Virus record (IMG/VR): IMGVR_UViG_3300045996_001835
Coordinates: 1-51,544 of that record
DNA length: 51,544 bases
Direction: 5' to 3' (one strand)
DNA from: a virus
The position numbers and the translations under genes were made by a program. Position 1 is the first letter of the stretch, and each line of letters opens with the position of its first letter. Shown here one piece after another: positions 7,025 through 14,452 of this stretch. The notes below the pieces were generated by a model, which was not told the DNA's origin, searched no databases, and worked only from the letters and a program-made list of their open reading frames with translations.

Positions 7025-7750
7025 GTGCTGACATTTATATCCCTGTTCGCAGGTATCGGCGGGATGGACTTAGGCTTAGAGCGTGCGGGGATGCGGTGCG
7101 TGGCACAGGTGGAGATAGACGACTATGCAAACAGAGTGCTTGAGAAGAACTGGCCAGATGTTCCTCGATATCGAGACGTGCGAGAAGTTGGAAAGCACAA
7201 CCTGCCAACCGCCGATATCATCTGTGGTGGCTTTCCATGCCAAGACCTTGCCTATTGCGGGCTTGGAGCTGGCCTCGATGGTGAGCGGTCTGGATTATGG
7301 CGCGAGTACCACCGTATCATTCGCGAGTTACGACCCAGATACGTCCTCGTGGAAAACGTCGCAGCTTTGCTTAACAGGGGAATTGATAGAGTTCTCCGAG
7401 ACCTGGCCACGTGCGGGTATGATGCGGAATGGAGAATGTTTCGAGCGTCCGACTTCGGACTGCCCCATCGCAGAGAACGGCTGTTTATTGTTGCCTACCC
7501 CGACGAAGTCGATGGGCAAGCGGGGGTGGGGATTGAGCAGAACCGGACGCGCACGATACTCCCCACAGATAATCCACGATGCGTTCCTGTTCGGATACAA
7601 GCCGCCCATCGCTTTATTGGAATGGATGATGGGGTTCCCGCCCGACTTTACGAAGGCAGAGCAGGCGGAATCGGAAACGCCGTAGCTGTACCAGTTGCTG
7701 AATTTATTGGCAACTGCATTTTGAAATACCACAAGGAAACAACCCCATGA
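7025..7750 (+). CDS. DNA (cytosine-5-)-methyltransferase
   Basis: Transfers a methyl group from SAM to C5 of cytosine, probably to shield phage DNA from host restriction. In 241 residues: motif I LFAGIGG (7-13), motif IV GGFPCQDL with catalytic Cys72, motif VI ENV (110-112), motif VIII RRER (149-152), motif X GNAVAVP near the C-terminus. The target-recognition stretch between VIII and X is only about 60 residues, so the protein is short for the family. The GTG at 7025 has GGAGGGG 7 nt upstream. Open frame extends upstream to 6905 inside the preceding gene, and an ATG at 7004 is possible. A second frame (7278-7685) overlaps it. Confidence 0.9.
   Translation: MLTFISLFAGIGGMDLGLERAGMRCVAQVEIDDYANRVLEKNWPDVPRYRDVREVGKHNLPTADIICGGFPCQDLAYCGLGAGLDGERSGLWREYHRIIRELRPRYVLVENVAALLNRGIDRVLRDLATCGYDAEWRMFRASDFGLPHRRERLFIVAYPDEVDGQAGVGIEQNRTRTILPTDNPRCVPVRIQAAHRFIGMDDGVPARLYEGRAGGIGNAVAVPVAEFIGNCILKYHKETTP
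7278..7685 (+). CDS. Overlapping frame inside the methyltransferase gene
   Basis: A +1 frame, open from 7125 to 7685 and entirely inside the methyltransferase gene. An ATG at 7278 has GGAG 9 nt upstream; another ATG is at 7125. Its translation carries segments I recognise from phage methyltransferase-associated proteins: DTSSWKTSQL, WPRAGMMRNGE and LLEWMMGFPPDF. Those segments are read from the same bases as ENVAALL, GYDAEW and GMDDGVPARL of the methyltransferase. It may be a real overlapping gene or an out-of-frame echo of conserved methyltransferase DNA. Confidence 0.4.
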   Translation: MVSGLDYGASTTVSFASYDPDTSSWKTSQLCLTGELIEFSETWPRAGMMRNGECFERPTSDCPIAENGCLLLPTPTKSMGKRGWGLSRTGRARYSPQIIHDAFLFGYKPPIALLEWMMGFPPDFTKAEQAESETP

Positions 7751-7980
7751 CCACACCCATATTCATGCACCTGTTCGCACGCCTCATCCTAGCGCTCATA
7801 GCCCTCATAGTGGCCTATTATGTGGCTGGTGGTATCAGACGCTGCTTTACCCGCCAATCGCGCCAGAGAGACCGTGAGACACGCTACAACGCGTCGAGAT
7901 ACTACGAGACACAGTGCGAGCATATTCTTCGTAATCGCTGGATGTTTCGCTGTGAGGATGAAGTGGGGGTGGCGGCGTGA
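7747..7980 (+). CDS. Small single-pass membrane protein
   Basis: 77 residues with one N-terminal membrane segment (LFARLILALIALIVAYYVAG), then a basic cytoplasmic-type tail. It overlaps its neighbours by ATGA and GTGA. Function unknown. Confidence 0.65.
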   Translation: MTTPIFMHLFARLILALIALIVAYYVAGGIRRCFTRQSRQRDRETRYNASRYYETQCEHILRNRWMFRCEDEVGVAA

Positions 7981-8306
7981 GTGACTCTCAAGCAATCAGC
8001 GACGCCCTCCATCGCATCGAACAGGCCAAGGCTCAATATCCTGACACACTTCTGTTCGTCAGGCTAGGTGACTTCTACGAGTGCTACGGCATCGACGCCG
8101 AAACAGTAGCCCAAGAGCTAGAAATAGTGCTGACCCGCACCAGCAAAGCCAGCGACGCGCTCAAAATGACCGGGGTACCATACCACGCGGTCGAAAGGTA
8201 TGTACAGCAGCTCAACAACAAAGGGTATAGGTGCGCCATCCTAGAGCCGGGTGCGCAAGGTGCAATACTGCGCTCCCCTGGTAGCCTTGCGCCACACGCC
8301 GCCTAA
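7977..8306 (+). CDS. Stand-alone MutS domain I (mismatch-recognition) protein
   Basis: 109 residues that are essentially only the N-terminal mismatch-recognition domain of MutS. FVRLGDFYECYG contains the F-x-E wedge motif (Phe33, Glu35) that stacks on a mispaired base in full MutS. MTGVPYHAVERYVQQL and GYRCAILE match the rest of the domain. The connector, lever, clamp and ATPase domains are absent. The GTG start overlaps the previous stop. It lies just before the ERF recombinase, so mismatch sensing in recombination or interference with host MutS are both possible inferences. Confidence 0.85.
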   Translation: MSDSQAISDALHRIEQAKAQYPDTLLFVRLGDFYECYGIDAETVAQELEIVLTRTSKASDALKMTGVPYHAVERYVQQLNNKGYRCAILEPGAQGAILRSPGSLAPHAA

Positions 8307-8308
8307 TT

Positions 8309-8346
8309 CTCTCTCCCTGCTCGCCGTCGCGGTGGGGCAGGGGAGA
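8309..8346 (+). other. Stem-loop before the ERF gene
   Basis: TCTCCCTGC can pair with GCAGGGGAGA across about 15 nt with one bulge. No T-run follows, so it is not a standard terminator. It may be an mRNA processing or stability element. Confidence 0.35.
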
Positions 8347-8362
8347 AGCAAAGGATTTATTT

Positions 8363-9109
8363 ATGAGTGAACAGAATCAAAATAACTTAGCGGCTGCGCT
8401 CGTCGCCATGCAAAAGGAGTGCGCATACGTTCAGAAGGGCGGACGCAACCAGGCGCAAGGCTACAACTACGCCAGTGCCGCTGATGTGCTCCGCCATGTT
8501 AATGAGGCGGCTTGCGAGAACGCCTTGGCAAGCTTCCCGAGTGTTGACCTGCTCGATTGCATCCAAGTGCCGACACGCAACGGCCAAACCAATTTAGCGA
8601 CCGTGCGGGTGACTATGACACTTGTCCATGCGCCGAGCGGGGAGCGGTTGACGGTTTCGGCGTTAGGGCAAGGTGCCGACCCCGGCGATAAGGCTGTCGC
8701 TAAGGCGCAGACGATGGCGATTAAGTACGCTTGGATGCTCGCGCTCAATATCAGCACAGGTGACGACCCGGAAGCCGACGAATCGACTGACCGCGGCCAT
8801 TTAGACACCCCGCAGCCACAGGGGGCTCCACGGCAGCCTGTAGCGCACCAAAATGGCACATCACGGCCACCGTCCGGCGATGTCCCTGCGTGCCCGAAAT
8901 GTGGCGGTCAAATGTGGGACAACCGGGCGAAGAAAACCAACCCGAAAGCGCCCGACTTCAAGTGCAAGGACAAGGAGCATTGCGACGGCGCAACCTGGGT
9001 GCAATCGAACCGAGCACCGTCACCCGCGCCACAGTCGCGCACGATTCAGCAAGCTTTCGATGAAGATGCAGCCTACGCCGAGCAGATGGAAAACACGGCT
9101 TTTAGGTGA
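8363..9109 (+). CDS. erf: ERF-family single-strand annealing protein
   Basis: 248 residues. Residues 1-140 match the ERF superfamily (ALVAMQKECAYVQKGGRN early, then ALGQGADPGDKAVAKAQTMA and KYAWMLALNISTGDD). A CPKCGG...CKDKEHC zinc ribbon near 175-205 and an acidic tail follow. ERF proteins coat single-stranded DNA and anneal complementary strands, for phage recombination and end joining. The gene groups with MutS domain I, the nuclease at 9932 and RusA as a recombination module. Confidence 0.85.
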   Translation: MSEQNQNNLAAALVAMQKECAYVQKGGRNQAQGYNYASAADVLRHVNEAACENALASFPSVDLLDCIQVPTRNGQTNLATVRVTMTLVHAPSGERLTVSALGQGADPGDKAVAKAQTMAIKYAWMLALNISTGDDPEADESTDRGHLDTPQPQGAPRQPVAHQNGTSRPPSGDVPACPKCGGQMWDNRAKKTNPKAPDFKCKDKEHCDGATWVQSNRAPSPAPQSRTIQQAFDEDAAYAEQMENTAFR

Positions 9110-9116
9110 GGTGATT

Positions 9117-9287
9117 ATGGGTAGATACTTCGAAGATGAAGACGACGAGAATTATGCTCCTTCATGCGAGCCTGACCCCTATAGCGATGCAGCCGATGCT
9201 CCGGTTGTGCAGCGTCCGACATGGGAGCAGGTACGGGACGCATGGGCGAAACCAAAGCAAGGGCAGGTGATGGACGATGCAGCTTAA
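9117..9287 (+). CDS. Small acidic hypothetical protein
   Basis: 56 residues starting MGRYFEDEDDEN, with GAGGTGA as ribosome site right after the ERF stop. It is acidic, then ends in an amphipathic helix (WEQVRDAWAKPK). It overlaps the next gene by 11 bp. Confidence 0.6.
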   Translation: MGRYFEDEDDENYAPSCEPDPYSDAADAPVVQRPTWEQVRDAWAKPKQGQVMDDAA

Positions 9288-9597
9288 TCTCGTGGATGCT
9301 ATCGCCGCCGCAGATGAAGGCATTGCCAGAGCAGACGACGGTGCCGACGTGCGTTTTATCGGGTGCGCTGAAATCGCTCTCCGATTTATTGCCGAGCGCA
9401 ACCAGTTCTTCACTACTGAGGATGTGAAACAGGTCTGTGAGGTGACGCCGCGCGAGGGCAGGGCGTGGGGCGGCGTGATGCAACGTGCGCTGCGTGACGG
9501 GATTGCAGAGGCAACCGATCAGCACCGGCGCTCAGGGTCCCGGGTGTGCCACGCAAGGCCGATGCGAGTGTGGCGGTCACTGATTTACTCGGGCTGA
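9277..9597 (+). CDS. Small winged-helix-like phage protein
   Basis: 106 residues. The layout (helical N-terminus, FTTEDVKQVCEVTPREGRAWGGVM, and a C-terminal strand ending PMRVWRSLI) resembles a small DNA-binding family common in phages of several hosts. The exact role is unknown. Its 3' end overlaps the convergent HTH gene by 13 bp. Confidence 0.6.
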   Translation: MQLNLVDAIAAADEGIARADDGADVRFIGCAEIALRFIAERNQFFTTEDVKQVCEVTPREGRAWGGVMQRALRDGIAEATDQHRRSGSRVCHARPMRVWRSLIYSG

Positions 9598-9788
9598 TTC
9601 AAGAGCTTTTCAACGTCGGCGCGGAGGAATTTCACTAGTGGACGCTTGTGGGCGGTTTTTGAGGGGAGTTTCTTGAGTTCACCGCTTTTGATGCGGTTGT
9701 AGATCGATGCGCGGCACAGGCCAGTGATTTTCATGGCCTCCTGCATCGTAACCTCATCGGATTCGGCTTTTTTTGATTTGCTACTCAT
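9585..9788 (-). CDS. Small HTH regulator (excisionase/MerR-like)
   Basis: 67 residues from the ATG at 9788: VTMQEAMKITGLCRASIYNR is a helix-turn-helix of the HTH_17 type, followed by a Lys-rich wing. Upstream frame-open sequence to 9851 is hydrophobic and runs through the promoter region. It reads against the early operon and diverges from the nuclease gene at 9932, whose promoter carries short repeats, so it is a likely local regulator. Confidence 0.7.
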   Translation of the reverse strand: MSSKSKKAESDEVTMQEAMKITGLCRASIYNRIKSGELKKLPSKTAHKRPLVKFLRADVEKLLNQPE

Positions 9789-9834
9789 GACTAGAATTGT
9801 AAGCAATATGGTCATAAAAGGCAAATTGGACCTG

Positions 9835-9862
9835 TTAGACACATTAGACACTATGATATACT
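9835..9862 (+). promoter_or_regulatory. Promoter for the nuclease and replication block
   Basis: Extended -10 TGATATACT (9854-9862) with TTAGAC 16 bp upstream of the hexamer. TTAGACAC is repeated at 9835-9842 and 9844-9851, which looks like an operator for the divergent HTH protein. Confidence 0.55.
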
Positions 9863-9931
9863 GTCATCTAAGCGGTGGCAGCAAGACATGTCCCCGTCCT
9901 CGGCGATGAGACACGAGGGAAGGAACTTAAT

Positions 9932-10510
9932 ATGTATGTAAAAGCGATTGAAACCGAATATGACGGGCACAGGTTCCGAAGCAGGTCAGAGGCGCGGTGG
10001 GCGGTATTCTTCAACGCCCTCGGGGTGCCTTATGAGTACGAGAAGGAGGGGTTTGATCTTGAAGGAGTAGGGCGGTATCTACCTGATTTCTGGTTACCAG
10101 AACAGGATTTCTGGATTGAGATCAAGGGCAGTGAGCCTACAAGCGACGAAGGAGAACGTGCAAGTGCGTTGGCACGCGCCACCGGGAAAAGGGTCTTTGT
10201 CTTTTTCGGGGATATTCCTCAGTCCACTAAAGATAGTTGGGGTGGGGAGGATAGCGCACATCTTTATTGCACATTTCAGATCGAAGGTGAGAATGAGGTT
10301 GGATGGGACAGTTACTATTGCTGGTGCGAGTGTCCCCGGTGCGAGAAAGTAGGTATTGAATTCTCAGGTAGGTTTGAGCGCCTTTGCGATTGTGTTAGTG
10401 GTGACAAGGGACTGTGTAATTCTTTACGCATCCAGGCAGCTTACAAAGCTGCACGTTCTGCCCGCTTTGAACATGGCGAGACGCCGCAAATACCGGCGGT
10501 GGTTAGATGA
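9932..10510 (+). CDS. PD-(D/E)XK nuclease-like protein
   Basis: 192 residues. FRSRSEARWAVFFNALGVPYEYE followed by YLPDFWLPEQDFWIEIKG gives the E...PD...EIK catalytic signature of a small phage nuclease family. A Cys-rich segment (CWCECPRCEKV) adds a probable zinc site. It presumably acts on DNA ends or branched DNA in phage replication or recombination; the substrate is not known. AAGGA is well placed before the ATG. It overlaps the initiator gene by 4 bp. Confidence 0.75.
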   Translation: MYVKAIETEYDGHRFRSRSEARWAVFFNALGVPYEYEKEGFDLEGVGRYLPDFWLPEQDFWIEIKGSEPTSDEGERASALARATGKRVFVFFGDIPQSTKDSWGGEDSAHLYCTFQIEGENEVGWDSYYCWCECPRCEKVGIEFSGRFERLCDCVSGDKGLCNSLRIQAAYKAARSARFEHGETPQIPAVVR

Positions 10511-11568
10511 GTTTCAGAATAACCAAGCAGGTCTGGAAGCATCCGCACCTGACTAACCCGACCGACAAATTAGTGCTACTCTACCTAGCCGACATCGCGC
10601 GAGACGACGGCCATTGCTACCCTAGCATCGCGACCATCGCCGAGAATAGCAGCATGACGGAGAACGCCACCAGCGCGATAATTCACCGACTCGCAAAGGG
10701 TGGATACCTCACGATTATAAGTGGTGGTGGCAGAGGCAAGCCGAACGAATATCTCTTGCATGTCGATCAGGGTAAGGCCATCGAGAAGGGTAAGGCTCAT
10801 TCACCTAAACCCCCATCCTCGCGTGGGGTTTCTGACCTAAACCCCCATCCTCAAACCCCCTTTGATAAACCCCCTTTACGGACGGTAAACCCCCATCCTC
10901 AAACCCCCTTTATGGACGTTCCCTATAAGGAGAACCATAAGTTAGATATTAATAACCCATTAGATATAACGCGTGCGCAGGCGCGCGGCGCGGGTGTTAC
11001 AGAGGATTTAGACCCCCATCGGCCGTTCGACTTGGATGGCGGCGAAGACAGCCGATACCAGACCCCTCACTACCTGACCTTGCTGGAGATATGCGACCTA
11101 GACGAGCGTGTCCTCGGTCATAGCATGAGGTTCAAAGCTACGGTTGCCTCCATCGCCGTAGACCTCGCCAAGATTTACACCGTCGAGCAGATGCGAAGAG
11201 CGAGGGCCGTGTGGCCCTACGACAACGCACCGACCCCGGCGCATTTTTCTAGAGAGATCAAACGACTGTTGAACCAGAAGGAGAAGGTTAGTGAGCGAGC
11301 ATCGCCAAGAAATCGAGAGGAACAACGAGACGCTACGAGCGCTGCACTCAAACGGCGCATCAACGGCGCGCTCAAACAGCACATGGGAACAGCCGGAGGA
11401 CAACCTGCCTCCCCTGACGAAGGCGGAATCGGCATGGCTGGTGATGGTGAACGACTTGCGCAATGCGTATCCAACATCCGATATCGCGAAAATCTCATTT
11501 TTGGAGATCGAGGATATTGCCCGGAGTTGGGCTCGGATTCTCGCGGCGGTTCCTATCGAACGCATTAG
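10507..11568 (+). CDS. Phage replication initiator (winged-helix replisome organiser)
   Basis: 353 residues. Residues 1-85 form a winged-helix domain (LTNPTDKLVLLYLADIARDD, then CYPSIATIAENSSMTENATS), typical of phage O-like replication proteins. A Pro-rich linker (100-150) is encoded by C-rich iterons, and a helical domain near 185-260 may bind a helicase loader. After about residue 262 the sequence becomes low-complexity and overlaps the next gene for 278 bp. An ancestral stop in another frame at 11292 suggests the C-terminal 90 residues could be a frameshifted extension. It should open the lytic origin, probably located in its own gene. Confidence 0.8.
   Translation: MSFRITKQVWKHPHLTNPTDKLVLLYLADIARDDGHCYPSIATIAENSSMTENATSAIIHRLAKGGYLTIISGGGRGKPNEYLLHVDQGKAIEKGKAHSPKPPSSRGVSDLNPHPQTPFDKPPLRTVNPHPQTPFMDVPYKENHKLDINNPLDITRAQARGAGVTEDLDPHRPFDLDGGEDSRYQTPHYLTLLEICDLDERVLGHSMRFKATVASIAVDLAKIYTVEQMRRARAVWPYDNAPTPAHFSREIKRLLNQKEKVSERASPRNREEQRDATSAALKRRINGALKQHMGTAGGQPASPDEGGIGMAGDGERLAQCVSNIRYRENLIFGDRGYCPELGSDSRGGSYRTH
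10806..10973. repeat. C-rich iterons and AT-rich stretch, candidate lytic origin
   Basis: TAAACCCCCATCCTC occurs at 10806, 10838 and 10886. In the last two copies the match continues through CAAACCCCCTTT for 26 bp. A related AAACCCCCTTT lies at 10867. An AT-rich stretch follows at 10930-10970. Direct iterons plus an AT-rich segment inside the initiator gene match the lambda ori layout within gene O. Confidence 0.6.
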
Positions 11569-12184
11569 CGACGTGTACCACGCGACTGTCATTGGCTCGA
11601 AATACCCGCCGACTCCCGCCGACTTCGCCGAAACATGGGCGACTATTTTCAGCGATGAGCAGCGCGTCGAAAAGCAGGGCGAGTGGAAGCGCCATGACGA
11701 AAACGTGCGAGCACTCCCGGTACCAACCGACGGCCCTGGCTTGCGCGTTCACGCGCTACTCACGGCTCGCAAAGGCAACGCGATTGTTTGCAACTGCCCG
11801 CCGAAAAACGGCTACGAATGGCCCGCACGTCTCACAGCGGACGGCGCGGGTTGGGAGTGTCAGCAAAGGACGTCGTGTGGCTTCTGGTTGCCGGTCGAAG
11901 ATATGCCGGACGCTAGGGTACCGGAGAATCGCGGTCGCGTCGGCTTGGAGAGTGAGACCGTGGCGAAATTCAAGCCGCAGGAGCCAAAGGGTTTGTCAAT
12001 GGCCGCCGACGACTGCAACGTGTCGCTCGACGCCATGACCCCACAGCAATACATGGATTTCAAGAATTTCTACAAGTGGTGGCGCGAGCACTACGAGTGC
12101 CGACTTTCACCCGAACTGCTCGCCGAGCATTGGCCGAAATACGCCGCAACTCACAAAACGCTGACCGCACCTGAAAAGCTTTGA
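11291..12184 (+). CDS. Helicase-loader-like replication protein
   Basis: 297 residues. LTKAESAWLVMVNDLRNAYP, then SWARILAAVPIERISDVYHA and KYPPTPADF, resembles the N-terminal domain of phage helicase loader/inhibitor proteins such as SPP1 G39P. A Cys-containing middle (VCNCPP, CQQRTSCGFW) may bind zinc. The GTG at 11291 has GGAGAAGG ideally placed. It immediately follows the initiator, the usual place of a loader. The match is weak, so the function is tentative. Confidence 0.6.
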   Translation: MSEHRQEIERNNETLRALHSNGASTARSNSTWEQPEDNLPPLTKAESAWLVMVNDLRNAYPTSDIAKISFLEIEDIARSWARILAAVPIERISDVYHATVIGSKYPPTPADFAETWATIFSDEQRVEKQGEWKRHDENVRALPVPTDGPGLRVHALLTARKGNAIVCNCPPKNGYEWPARLTADGAGWECQQRTSCGFWLPVEDMPDARVPENRGRVGLESETVAKFKPQEPKGLSMAADDCNVSLDAMTPQQYMDFKNFYKWWREHYECRLSPELLAEHWPKYAATHKTLTAPEKL

Positions 12185-12200
12185 CCTGGAGGATCGAACA

Positions 12201-12476
12201 ATGAGCACAAACATAACCGACGTATCCCGGCGCATCGCCTGGAAGTGGGGACTGCCCGCCGCTGAAGTGCAAGAGCAATACGACAAAGACAACCGCTACT
12301 GCACTTCCTGCCGTCGCTGGGTAAACCGCCTGGAGATTGCAGTCTCGACTCTTCAGTGCCCGGACTGCGTAGGCAACAGCCGGTCCACGCGAACCGAGCA
12401 ACACGGTATCCGCCGAGCTGCACAGCGCGCCCGCGAACGCTACGAAGCGAAACGACAGACGCAAACCACGCCGTAA
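12201..12476 (+). CDS. Small zinc-ribbon protein
   Basis: 91 residues. CTSC (34-37) and CPDC about 20 residues later form a zinc ribbon around WVNRLEIAVSTLQ, followed by an Arg-rich helix. Strong ribosome site GGAGG. Function unknown. Confidence 0.65.
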   Translation: MSTNITDVSRRIAWKWGLPAAEVQEQYDKDNRYCTSCRRWVNRLEIAVSTLQCPDCVGNSRSTRTEQHGIRRAAQRARERYEAKRQTQTTP

Positions 12477-12497
12477 AGGGCTTTAAGGGGAAATATC

Positions 12498-12683
12498 ATG
12501 TTTTGCCCAAATGACCTTAGGCCGTGTATTGATGACCTCTGCCACATGGGCGGCTGTCTTCGCTCAGGCACGTGCGAACCGATGGTATCCAGGTGCTTGG
12601 ATTGTGGAGAGCCTACCGAATCGGCCTATGCGACTCACTGCGACGATTGCTTACGCGACCACTATGCCAACGACGAAGAATAA
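12498..12683 (+). CDS. Small cysteine-rich protein
   Basis: 61 residues with nine cysteines. The second half (CLDCGE...CDDCL) is a clear zinc ribbon. AGGGGAAA precedes the ATG. The 160 bp after it contain no recognisable gene. Confidence 0.6.
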   Translation: MFCPNDLRPCIDDLCHMGGCLRSGTCEPMVSRCLDCGEPTESAYATHCDDCLRDHYANDEE

Positions 12684-12846
12684 CGGGCCTAGAAGCGCCA
12701 CAGAGCGTTCCAAGGGTCCACGACTACCTAAAACAAGAGAACCTGCCCTCAGCGTCAAGATTTGGGGCCATAGCGACGAAAATAAACGACTAGACACCCC
12801 CGTTCTGCGGCCACAGAGTGAGTGTGGGGAGAGAAGGAGAGAGATT

Positions 12847-13188
12847 ATGTGTGAATACATGGGATACGAATTTGGAGCGGGTAGCTACCCCGACTCAGTT
12901 TGCATTGACGGCTATTTGTGGGACGCCGATAGTGGCAGTGGTGATGGCCTGACTGTTGGCGGGGAAAAGCCCTGCCCGGAATGTAATCACGAGTCCTGGC
13001 TTCAATATGGGCTCGACAGTGTTGAAGAAGAGGGCGCTATCGCCGCCGCCCATAAGATGCCTCGCGAAAGTCCGTACTCAAACTCCGAGAAAAAATTGCG
13101 CTATGAAGCCGACCGGCCTACTTTAATCGCAGCCTGGCTAAAGGGTTATGACAGCGAAAAATCTAATCAACTTCTGGAGCAACAATGA
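12847..13188 (+). CDS. Hypothetical protein
   Basis: 113 residues, MCEYMGYEFGAG start with AAGGAGAG upstream. It contains CPEC and His residues (KPCPECNHESW), then acidic helices. Open frame continues upstream but without a good start. ATGA overlap with the next gene. Confidence 0.6.
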   Translation: MCEYMGYEFGAGSYPDSVCIDGYLWDADSGSGDGLTVGGEKPCPECNHESWLQYGLDSVEEEGAIAAAHKMPRESPYSNSEKKLRYEADRPTLIAAWLKGYDSEKSNQLLEQQ

Positions 13189-13610
13189 CACAACCAACCG
13201 AAAACCTGCCCCTGCTGCGACAGGTGGCAACAGCAGAAGGCTATACGATTATCTCCAATAACACGTCAACGCCCGAAGTTGTGAAGGCTTATAACGCCAG
13301 TGGTGGCAAATTACTACTGGAGTGCGAGCGGGACTTTTGTATTGTCGAATGGATAGATGCAGACCGGCAGCCCGTAATACTGCACTACTATTCTCCGCAC
13401 CTAGACCGCAATCATGTGGCTCGGCTGATGGAGAAGTGGCTGGCGACTCGAAAGCAGAAAGAGGCATTTATCAATGCCCTGATTAACGAGCTTTTGACGG
13501 CCGGGGATTTCGGCCCATTTGCAGCGGATGAGTTCGCCCTTGTATCGGCCCCACCCGAAACGTATCTCACGGCGCTCCTGGCTGTGGTCGGGGAAGGAGA
13601 GACATCGTGA
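13185..13610 (+). CDS. Hypothetical protein
   Basis: 141 residues, no motif recognised. A beta-rich N-terminus (GYTIISNN, GGKLLLECERDFCIVEW) is followed by helices. Coupled to both neighbours by 4-bp overlaps. Confidence 0.6.
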   Translation: MTQPTENLPLLRQVATAEGYTIISNNTSTPEVVKAYNASGGKLLLECERDFCIVEWIDADRQPVILHYYSPHLDRNHVARLMEKWLATRKQKEAFINALINELLTAGDFGPFAADEFALVSAPPETYLTALLAVVGEGETS

Positions 13611-14023
13611 AGCCAGTCATGCAAACGCAGTTCACATCGAAAGACCAATCGGTTCACGGCAACTGCTTCGCCGCTTGCGTGGCATCCCTGCTTGAATTGC
13701 CGCTTGAAGCGATGCCGTCATTTCTTAGCGAGGATTGGTGCAGTAATCTGTTCAGCCTTTTGAAGGAGCATGGTTATGATTTCGGCGGTTCGTTCTACCC
13801 AGAGGGTGCCGACTGGTGGCCGCGCTTGCAGGCACTCAGCCCCGGCGTTGACGGTTACTACATCGCTGGCGGGCCATCGCCTCGTGAATGGGTCAAACGT
13901 GGTCATGCGGTGATTTACAAAGACGGAGTGATGGTGCATGACCCTCACCCGAGTGGTGCAGGGATTTTGAGCGTGGGGCACGTGCTGATGATTGAAAAGG
14001 AAGGAGAGAACGATGGACGGTAA
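13607..14023 (+). CDS. Cysteine-peptidase-like phage protein
   Basis: 138 residues. GNCFAACVASLLELPLE carries a cysteine at the start of a helix. HAVIYKDGVMVHDPHPSG supplies a His and Asp in the order of papain-like enzymes. I recognise this as a widespread phage family without known function; peptidase or amidase activity is inference. GTGA overlap with the previous gene. Confidence 0.65.
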   Translation: MKPVMQTQFTSKDQSVHGNCFAACVASLLELPLEAMPSFLSEDWCSNLFSLLKEHGYDFGGSFYPEGADWWPRLQALSPGVDGYYIAGGPSPREWVKRGHAVIYKDGVMVHDPHPSGAGILSVGHVLMIEKEGENDGR

Positions 14024-14216
14024 ATGGTTACGTGGGGCGTTTCAGGGCGGTATCCGGCATTGCTTTAAAACAACGTCTGGAATTTCTCTGTGCGGTGGGT
14101 TTCAGGCCAATCCGGTTGTTGTTGGAGTTCTCGGCACAGACGACCCGCCGCTACCTGAATCGAATAACTGCCGCGAATGTTTAGCAGCGCGGGAAAAGAA
14201 GGAAGGTAAAGAATGA
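14013..14216 (+). CDS. Small Cys/His protein with repeated C-terminus
   Basis: 67 residues. HCFKTTSGISLCGG followed by CREC is a common small phage zinc-site layout. The gene ends CLAAREKKEGKE, related to the ends of the next two genes (see the junction repeats). AAGGAGAG precedes the ATG. Confidence 0.6.
   Translation: MDGKWLRGAFQGGIRHCFKTTSGISLCGGFQANPVVVGVLGTDDPPLPESNNCRECLAAREKKEGKE
14184..14204 (+). repeat. Gene-junction repeat, copy 1 (diverged)
   Basis: GCAGCGCGGGAAAAGAAGGA encodes the AAREKKE terminus and supplies the ribosome site for the next gene. It is a diverged version of the 24-bp copies at 14413 and 14648. Confidence 0.6.
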
Positions 14217-14452
14217 ACGAAGAATTTGACCATGAAGGAACAGACGCTATTGTTTGTCCGCACTGCGGTCACGAACACCCGGACAGTTGGGAAGTATCCG
14301 GGCGCTTTGATGCCGGGCAACGTCGGTGTGGGCAGTGCAATGGCCTGTATCGGTGGGAGCGAGAAATCATAACCACCTACACGACCACTGCGCAGTTTAC
14401 GAGCGAGGAATTGGCAGCGCGGGAGCGGAAGGAGAATCATGTCGCAGGTTAA
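14213..14452 (+). CDS. Small zinc-ribbon protein
   Basis: 79 residues. CPHCGHEHPDSWE then CGQCNGLYRWER is a canonical zinc ribbon, of unknown target. The C-terminus ELAARERKENH is shared with its neighbours. Starts in an ATGA overlap. Confidence 0.65.
   Translation: MNEEFDHEGTDAIVCPHCGHEHPDSWEVSGRFDAGQRRCGQCNGLYRWEREIITTYTTTAQFTSEELAARERKENHVAG
14413..14436 (+). repeat. Gene-junction repeat, copy 2
   Basis: A 24-bp sequence (GGCAGCGCGG, then GAGCGGAAGGAGAA) identical to 14648-14671. It encodes AARERKE at the end of one gene and its AAGGAGA is the ribosome site of the next. Confidence 0.75.
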
